Shown: one piece after another, positions 5,094 through 9,976 of the stretch
How positions within the stretch are numbered: the first letter of the stretch is position 1
Layout: every line of letters starts with the position of its first letter
Position numbers and translations under genes: made by a program
Assembly: GCA_021811025.1 (NCBI GenBank)
Contig: JAJZPX010000057.1
Span: 1 to 9,976 of the forward strand
Length of the DNA stretch: 9,976 bases
From: Actinomycetes bacterium
GTDB lineage: Bacteria; Actinomycetota; Coriobacteriia; Anaerosomatales; JAJZPX01
Direction of reading: 5' to 3'
The notes under the pieces: model-generated
Databases searched by the model: none
What the model saw: the letters and a program-made list of their open reading frames with translations, nothing else
What the model was told of the DNA's origin: nothing

Positions 5094-7076
5094 GTGCCCG
5101 ACATCCAGGTGAAGCTGCCCGACGGCAGCACCAAGGTGGTGCCCGAGGGGTCCACCGTCCGCGACGTCGCGTCCTCGATCGGTCCCCGGCTCGCGGCCGC
5201 CGCGGTCGTCGGCAGGGTGGAAGGCGCCCTCGTCGATCTCGACGCGCCGGTCCGCGACGGGCAGGCCGTGGAGATCCTGACCGAGTCCTCGCCCGTCTCG
5301 CTCGACGTGTTGCGCCACTCGGCCGCGCACGTCATGGCCGAGGCCGTGAAGGACCTCTTCCCGACCGCCCGCTTCGCGATCGGCCCGGCGGTCGAGGACG
5401 GCTTCTACTACGACTTCGACGTCGAGCGCCCGTTCACGCCGGAGGACCTCACGGCTATCGAGACGCGGATGCGCGAGATCGCCGCCGAGGAGCTGCCGTT
5501 CCGGCGAGGCGAGCTGGACCGGCTCGAGGCCCTCGACGCTTTCGAGGGCCAGCCGTACAAGCAGGAGCTGATCTCCGAGCTGCCTCCAGCCGAGGCGATC
5601 TCGATCTACACCCAGGGCGGATTCACGGACCTCTGCCGAGGACCGCACATTCCCGACACCGGCCGCCTCCGGGCTTTCGCGCTCATGAAGGTCGCCGGCG
5701 CCTACTGGCGCGGGGACAGCAGCCGGCCGATGCTGCAGCGCATCTACGGGACCGCGTGGTGGTCGCAGAAGGACCTCGACGCCTACCTCACGCGCCTCGA
5801 GGAGGCCGAGAAGCGCGACCATCGTAAGCTCGGGCGCGAGCTCGACCTCTTCAGCTTCAACGAGGCGGCGGGCGCGGCGCTGCCGCTGTACCACCAGAAG
5901 GGCGCGCGCGTGCTGCGGCTGCTGCAGGAGTGGGAGCGAGCGGAGCTGTACCGCCGCGGCTACGAGGAGCTCATCACCCCTCACATATACAAAGCCGACA
6001 CCTGGAGGATCTCCGGCCACTACGACAACTACCGCGAGAACATGTACTTCTTCACCATCGACGAGGGTGAGGGCCGGGTCACGGAGTACGGCATCAAGCC
6101 GATGAACTGCCCCGGCCACATCTTCGTGTACAAGTCGGCCGTCCGCTCGTATCGGGACCTCCCGCTGCGCTGGTTCGAGTTCGGCACGGTCTACCGTCAT
6201 GAGCTCTCGGGGGTCGTGCACGGCCTGATGCGCGCCCGCGGCTTCACGCAGGACGACGCGCACATCTTCTGCACGCCGGAGCAGGTCGTGCCCGAGGTGC
6301 AGGCGATGCTCGACATCGTCGACTGGGCGATGGGCACGTTCGGCTTCGAGTACACGGCCGAGGTCTCCACTCGGCCGGAGAAGTCGATGGGGACGGACGA
6401 GCAGTGGGAGATCGCGACCGCGAACCTGTTCCAGGCGCTCGACGAGCGCGGGCTGCCGTACGAGGTCAACCCCGGCGACGGTGCGTTCTACGGGCCGAAG
6501 ATCGACATCAAGCTCAAGGACGCGATCGGGCGGACGTGGCAGTGCGCCACCATCCAGGTCGACTTCCAGAACCCGCAGCGGTTCGAGATGACGTACCGCA
6601 CGGCCGAGAACACCGAGGCCCAGCCGGTCATGCTCCACCGCACGATCCTCGGGAGCATGGAGCGGTTCTTCGGCATTCTCATCGAGCACTACGCCGGCGC
6701 GTTCCCGACGTGGCTCGCGCCGGTGCAGGCCGTGCTCGTGCCGATCGCCGAGAGGCACAACGGCTACGCGCGCGAGGTCGCGGGCAAGCTCGCGTCGTTC
6801 GGCGTGCGCGTGGAGGTCGATGACGCCAACGAGCCGATGCGCGCGAAGATCGCGAAGGCCCAGGCGGCCAAGGTGCCGTACATGCTCGTGGTGGGCGACA
6901 AGGAGGCCTCGGACGGCACGGTCGGCGTGCGCGAGCGTTCCCAGGGTGACCTCGGCCCGATGGAGCTCGGCGCGTTCCTGGAACGCGTCTACGAGAGATC
7001 GCCCCTGCCGCGCGCGTACCCGCCCGCGGGGCCGCTCGGCGGGCACCCCGTCGAGCTCACCGACTTCCCGGAGTGA
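5094..7076 (+). CDS. thrS: Threonyl-tRNA synthetase
   Basis: This 660-residue cytoplasmic class II synthetase charges tRNA-Thr with threonine. In order: an N-terminal TGS domain (about 1-63); an editing (SAD) domain with H75/H79 in HSAAHVMAEA and DLCRGPH, which clears mischarged Ser-tRNA; the catalytic core (about 250-530); and the anticodon-binding domain from about 540 (APVQAVLVPI). The active-site zinc ligands are all visible: C339 in MNCPGH, H390 in DDAHIFC and H515 in MLHRT. Motif 2 (FGTVYRHELSG) and motif 3 (GSMERFFGILIEHYAG) are intact. It is slightly longer than the 642-residue E. coli enzyme, mainly through a C-terminal tail of about 28 residues rich in Pro and Gly. The GTG start has GGAG at 5085-5088, held inside the leader helix. 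This is an essential housekeeping gene and the call is certain. Confidence 0.98.
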   Translation: MPDIQVKLPDGSTKVVPEGSTVRDVASSIGPRLAAAAVVGRVEGALVDLDAPVRDGQAVEILTESSPVSLDVLRHSAAHVMAEAVKDLFPTARFAIGPAVEDGFYYDFDVERPFTPEDLTAIETRMREIAAEELPFRRGELDRLEALDAFEGQPYKQELISELPPAEAISIYTQGGFTDLCRGPHIPDTGRLRAFALMKVAGAYWRGDSSRPMLQRIYGTAWWSQKDLDAYLTRLEEAEKRDHRKLGRELDLFSFNEAAGAALPLYHQKGARVLRLLQEWERAELYRRGYEELITPHIYKADTWRISGHYDNYRENMYFFTIDEGEGRVTEYGIKPMNCPGHIFVYKSAVRSYRDLPLRWFEFGTVYRHELSGVVHGLMRARGFTQDDAHIFCTPEQVVPEVQAMLDIVDWAMGTFGFEYTAEVSTRPEKSMGTDEQWEIATANLFQALDERGLPYEVNPGDGAFYGPKIDIKLKDAIGRTWQCATIQVDFQNPQRFEMTYRTAENTEAQPVMLHRTILGSMERFFGILIEHYAGAFPTWLAPVQAVLVPIAERHNGYAREVAGKLASFGVRVEVDDANEPMRAKIAKAQAAKVPYMLVVGDKEASDGTVGVRERSQGDLGPMELGAFLERVYERSPLPRAYPPAGPLGGHPVELTDFPE

Positions 7077-7133
7077 TCGCGCTGCGGTCGTGCTCCGGTC
7101 CGTGCGTCTCGTCACGGTAGCGTACCCTCTGCC

Positions 7134-7162
7134 TTGATTTCCCACGTTCTCGGGAATAGGTT
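7134..7162 (+). promoter_or_regulatory. Possible promoter with a dyad in its spacer
   Basis: TTGATT (7134-7139) and TAGGTT (7157-7162) are separated by 17 bp, a weak sigma-70-like pair. TTCCC (7139-7143) and GGGAA (7152-7156) form a dyad in the spacer that could be an operator. The predicted start would fall almost on the ribosome binding site, which argues against it. The rest of the gap 7077-7133 holds only a 5-bp hairpin (7100-7117). Confidence 0.25.
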
Positions 7163-7167
7163 CAGGC

Positions 7168-7180
7168 AAAGGGGGTGATC
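7168..7180 (+). promoter_or_regulatory. Near-complete anti-16S ribosome binding site
   Basis: AAAGGGGGTGATC differs at one position from AAAGGAGGTGATC, the full complement of the usual 16S rRNA 3' end. It decides the start of the next gene: the GTG at 7175 lies inside it, so ATG 7184 is the true start. It suggests strong translation of the secreted protein. Confidence 0.75.
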
Positions 7181-7183
7181 CTT

Positions 7184-9907
7184 ATGAGGATCACGTCGAG
7201 TGTTCACGGGGGCCTCCGCCGGCATCTCCTCGCGGTGCTCGTCCCGCTGGTGCTGCTCGCGCCGGCCGTTGCCTTCTCCGCGGACAGCGTCGTCGCCACG
7301 GTGCCCGTCGGGGCGAATCCGGCGGCGATATCCGTGGACCCGGTGACGCACCACGCCTTCGTCGCGAACTACTACGGCGACAGCGTGTCCGTCATCGACG
7401 GAGTGTCGGATGCGGTTGATGCGACGGTGCGGATGCCGACGGGGGGATCGATCGCAGTCCCCATCTCGGTTGTCACGGACGCGCTGAACGGCAGGACGTA
7501 CGTCGGCAACTTCTGGTCGAACTTCGTCTCGGCGATCGACGGGTCGGACTTCAGCGTGGTGGGCACCATCGCCGCGCCGCCCTCGCACGCGAGCGGCGTC
7601 CGGGCGCTCGCGCTCGACCCGTCCGGGGCCGTGCCGAAGGTCTACGCTGCCGTGTACGGCATCGACACGGTGTCCGTGATCGACTGCTCCGCGAACGCGA
7701 TCGTGAGCAACATCCCTGTGGGTGACGCGCCGAGGGCGCTGGCTGTGTTCGCCTCCGCCTCGCGGCGGCGGGTCTTCGTCGCGAACCGCTACAGCAACGA
7801 CGTCACGGTCATCGACGGCGACACCGACTTGGTGGTCGCGTCGGTCCCGGTGGGGGCCGCGCCGAAGGTGGTCGCGGTCGACCCCGATCGCGGCTTCGCC
7901 TACGTGTCGAGCCCTACGAGCGACACCGTCACGGTGATCGACGACAGCGACCACGCCACGGCGACGGTCGTTGTCGGAGACAACCCGATCGGCATCGGCG
8001 TGGACGCCGCGCGCAGGCGTGCGTTCGTCGCGAACTACTACGGCAACAGCGTGTCGGTCATCGACGCCGACACGCTCTCGGTTGTCGCGACCGTCCCCAC
8101 CGGGGCTCAGCCCTACGCCGTCGCCATCGACGAGAGCGCGGGCAAGGCGTTCGTGAGCTGCTACGGCGCGGGCTCGGTGACGGTCATCGACGCGGCGCTG
8201 TCCGCGGTGACCGTCCCCGTCGGGACGCGTCCCTACGCCCTGGCGGTCGACGAGGGTCTCGCGGTGCACAAGACCTTCGTCGGCAACTGGGGCTCGAACA
8301 GCGTCAGCGTCATCGACCCCGCCACGAGCGGCAGCAGCCCGGTGACGGTCACGATCGATCCGATGTCCGGGGACACGACCGCTTCGCTCTCGCCCTCGAT
8401 CGGCGGCTTGGCCGCCAGCCTGCGCTCGCCGTACGGTTCGGCCGTCGTCGCCGTCTTCTACCGCCTGGACGGCGAGACGGTGTGGCGGCGCGCGGCGATC
8501 GTGGAGCGCGGGGGCACCTCGTCGGTGAGGTGGGAGATCGCCTCGCTCGGCCCCCTTGCGGAGGGCGCGCACAGCCTGGAGGTCGCGGAGATGGACCAGG
8601 CGATGGCGGTGGCATCCAGCTCGGACCAGGGAGCCGCCGGCACGAGCGCGGCGCTCGGGTCGCCAGCCGTCTACGCGTTCACCGTGTCCACGGCGCCGCC
8701 GCAGCCGCCGGTGACGACGCTGGAGATCCTCCCCGCATCGCCGGATGGCGAGAACGGCTGGTACCGCGGCTCGCCGCTGATAACGCTCGCCGCGGACCGG
8801 CCGGTGCCCACGTACTACGCGTGGGACGACGGCCCGATGACGCTCTACTCCGGTCCCTTCTCCGCTCCGACCGGAGCCCGCGTGCTGTCGTACCGCTCAG
8901 GCGACGATCGCAGCGGCGTCGAGGAGACGAAGACGTGCTCGCTGCTCGTCGACCCGGTCATCCCGTACGGGCCGGTCATCTCGGACGTCACGCACGCGGC
9001 GGGAGCGTGGGAGGACACGGGCGCGGTCGTCGTAGGGCTGTCCGGCGCGGGGGACGCCGACAGCGGGCTCGCGGGCTTCTCGGCAGTGTGGTCTTCCTCG
9101 CCGGCAGCGGTCCCGGACGGGTCCGTCACGATCTCGCCGCTCGCCTCGTCGCTCGCCAGCGAGCTGCCCGAGGGCGCCTGGTACGTCGCCGTTCGGGCGA
9201 AGGACGCCGCCGGCAACCTCGGGGACGTGGTCCGGCGCGGGCCGTACCTCGTCGACCTGACGCCGCCCGAGACGAGCGACGACGCGCTCGAAACGTACCG
9301 GGACAGCGCCGTCGTGCACCTGTCGGCCGCCGATCCGCTGTCCGGCGTGGCGGCGACGGCGTTCAGCCTCGACGGCTCCGAGTGGACGACGGGGACCGCG
9401 GTGAGCGCGGGGCTCGGCACGCACACCCTGCGGTACCGTTCGACGGACGCGGCCGGCAACGGCGAGCCCGAACACTCGGTGACCTTCAGCGTTCTGGCGA
9501 GGTACGAGCAGAACGACCCGCTGATCGTCCGGATCAGGCGGTGGTCGACGATCCTCGGCGAGGAGTACTCGGGCGGATCCTGCATCCGGACGAACAAGCG
9601 CGGGGCGCGGATCCAGGCGGCGTTCGTCGGCACGAGGGCGTCGTGGATCTCGCCCACAGGTCCCGCGTTCGGCGTCGCGCGGGTCGTCGTGGACGGCTCG
9701 GCCGAGCTCGTCGACCTCCGCTCGCCCACGAGCGGATCGAACGTGTGGACGTGTTCGGGGCTGCCCTTCGGCGAGCACACGTTGACGATCGAGTGGACCG
9801 GCCTGTGCGGGACGCACGCATGGATCGGCTTCGATGCGCTCGACGTCGACGGGGTGCTCGTCCGGCCGCCGGCTCCCTACCTCCAGTACGCTCCCTGCCC
9901 TGGTTGA
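7184..9907 (+). CDS. Large secreted YVTN beta-propeller protein with Ig-like and jelly-roll-like domains
   Basis: This 907-residue protein starts with a Sec signal peptide (RR at about 12-13, hydrophobic to about 31, AFSA near the cut). Residues 35-380 hold eight repeats of about 40 residues of the YVTN/NHL type, each ending in a V[ST]VID-like strand, forming one propeller. Then come an Ig-like stretch (about 383-503), an OmpL47/CHB_HEX-like domain (about 505-588, with TYYAWDDGP and LSYRSGD), a second Ig-like domain (about 589-690, KDAAGNLGD) and a third (about 691-772, LRYRSTDAAGNGE). Residues 773-893 form a jelly-roll-like module (YSGG, FVGT, VVVDG, LPFGEHTLTIEWTG, DALDVDG). No LPXTG, lipobox or C-terminal helix is seen, so it is probably released or held non-covalently. 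A surface binding role is likely; the ligand is unknown. No catalytic motif is visible. Confidence 0.9.
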   Translation: MRITSSVHGGLRRHLLAVLVPLVLLAPAVAFSADSVVATVPVGANPAAISVDPVTHHAFVANYYGDSVSVIDGVSDAVDATVRMPTGGSIAVPISVVTDALNGRTYVGNFWSNFVSAIDGSDFSVVGTIAAPPSHASGVRALALDPSGAVPKVYAAVYGIDTVSVIDCSANAIVSNIPVGDAPRALAVFASASRRRVFVANRYSNDVTVIDGDTDLVVASVPVGAAPKVVAVDPDRGFAYVSSPTSDTVTVIDDSDHATATVVVGDNPIGIGVDAARRRAFVANYYGNSVSVIDADTLSVVATVPTGAQPYAVAIDESAGKAFVSCYGAGSVTVIDAALSAVTVPVGTRPYALAVDEGLAVHKTFVGNWGSNSVSVIDPATSGSSPVTVTIDPMSGDTTASLSPSIGGLAASLRSPYGSAVVAVFYRLDGETVWRRAAIVERGGTSSVRWEIASLGPLAEGAHSLEVAEMDQAMAVASSSDQGAAGTSAALGSPAVYAFTVSTAPPQPPVTTLEILPASPDGENGWYRGSPLITLAADRPVPTYYAWDDGPMTLYSGPFSAPTGARVLSYRSGDDRSGVEETKTCSLLVDPVIPYGPVISDVTHAAGAWEDTGAVVVGLSGAGDADSGLAGFSAVWSSSPAAVPDGSVTISPLASSLASELPEGAWYVAVRAKDAAGNLGDVVRRGPYLVDLTPPETSDDALETYRDSAVVHLSAADPLSGVAATAFSLDGSEWTTGTAVSAGLGTHTLRYRSTDAAGNGEPEHSVTFSVLARYEQNDPLIVRIRRWSTILGEEYSGGSCIRTNKRGARIQAAFVGTRASWISPTGPAFGVARVVVDGSAELVDLRSPTSGSNVWTCSGLPFGEHTLTIEWTGLCGTHAWIGFDALDVDGVLVRPPAPYLQYAPCPG
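7355..7399 (+). repeat. Propeller repeat copy 1 (45-bp direct repeat)
   Basis: The 45 bp encode AFVANYYGDSVSVID of blade 1 and match 8021-8065 at 42 of 45 bases, far closer than other blades match each other. Confidence 0.8.
8021..8065 (+). repeat. Propeller repeat copy 2 (45-bp direct repeat)
   Basis: The 45 bp encode AFVANYYGNSVSVID of blade 6. The only differences from the blade 1 copy are two silent third-base changes and one change giving Asn for Asp. Confidence 0.8.
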
Positions 9908-9935
9908 TTGACAAAGTCAGTGCAAGATGCTGACT
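9908..9935 (+). promoter_or_regulatory. Perfect -35-like hexamer and dyad after the propeller gene
   Basis: TTGACA (9908-9913) follows the stop directly. AGTCAG (9915-9920) and CTGACT (9930-9935) form a 6-bp dyad with a 9-nt gap. No good -10 is found 16-18 bp away and no T-run follows, so it could be an operator, a weak terminator or chance. The remainder to 9976 shows no gene start that I can support. Confidence 0.2.
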
Positions 9936-9976
9936 CCCGGTCGTCCCTGTCAGAGCCATCGCCAGTTTGCGCAGGT

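Noticed and set aside
3484..7169. Long minus-strand open frames of 535 and 713 codons
   Set aside because: They are antisense to thrS and the neighbouring real genes, have Arg/His/Asp-rich low-complexity translations and no recognisable domain. They are typical shadows of high-GC coding sequence.
7286..8317. Regular repeats suggesting a CRISPR or tandem array
   Set aside because: The periodicity of about 120 bp is the coding of propeller blades, with diverged copies and no conserved direct repeat plus spacer structure.
9908..9936. Promoter based on perfect TTGACA
   Set aside because: No -10 hexamer at 16-18 bp, so it is listed only as a low-confidence element.
7112..9959. Minus-strand open frames of 486, 311, 306 and 141 codons over the propeller gene
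   Set aside because: Same shadow pattern. The + strand frame has a signal peptide, repeats and a strong ribosome binding site.

Overview
The window is very GC-rich with strong G/C third-position bias, no sustained A/T tracts and GTG starts. All convincing genes lie on the + strand. The gene families (DesK/NarL-type two-component system, SipW/TasA-type export cluster, a membrane double-zinc-ribbon protein, a large secreted YVTN-propeller protein) fit a high-GC Gram-positive, probably an Actinomycetota member such as Coriobacteriia. This placement is inferred from composition and gene content only.

Layout. (1) 1-1422: the 3' end of a sensor histidine kinase, a NarL/FixJ response regulator overlapping it by four bases, and, 129 bp on, a stand-alone receiver protein. 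(2) 1540-4305: a compact five-gene export cluster. Two TasA/CalY-like proteins with SipW-type signal peptides are followed by the SipW-type signal peptidase I, then a tiny 80-residue protein with a similar signal and an arginine-rich tail, then a divergent TasA-like protein. The order is substrate, substrate, peptidase, candidate substrate, substrate. The gaps before the peptidase gene carry hairpins, one with a perfect 12-bp stem. (3) 4306-4476: a structured gap with terminator-like hairpins and an extended -10 promoter candidate. (4) 4477-7076: a small membrane protein with a double zinc ribbon, then thrS (threonyl-tRNA synthetase). The 167-nt gap between them is bracketed exactly, from the base after the stop to the base before the GTG start, by a 14-bp perfect inverted repeat that extends to 19 pairs over 20 positions and buries the thrS ribosome binding site. 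(5) 7184-9907: a 907-residue secreted protein with eight YVTN-type propeller repeats, Ig-like domains and a C-terminal jelly-roll-like module. 9908-9976 has no recognisable gene.

How the parts work together. The two-component genes upstream could control the export cluster, but nothing in the sequence proves it. The peptidase would mature the flanking TasA-like proteins, which in Bacillus relatives build extracellular fibres. The most unusual elements are the thrS leader helix, which looks like a translational control device without T-box hallmarks, and the two atypical products downstream of the peptidase.
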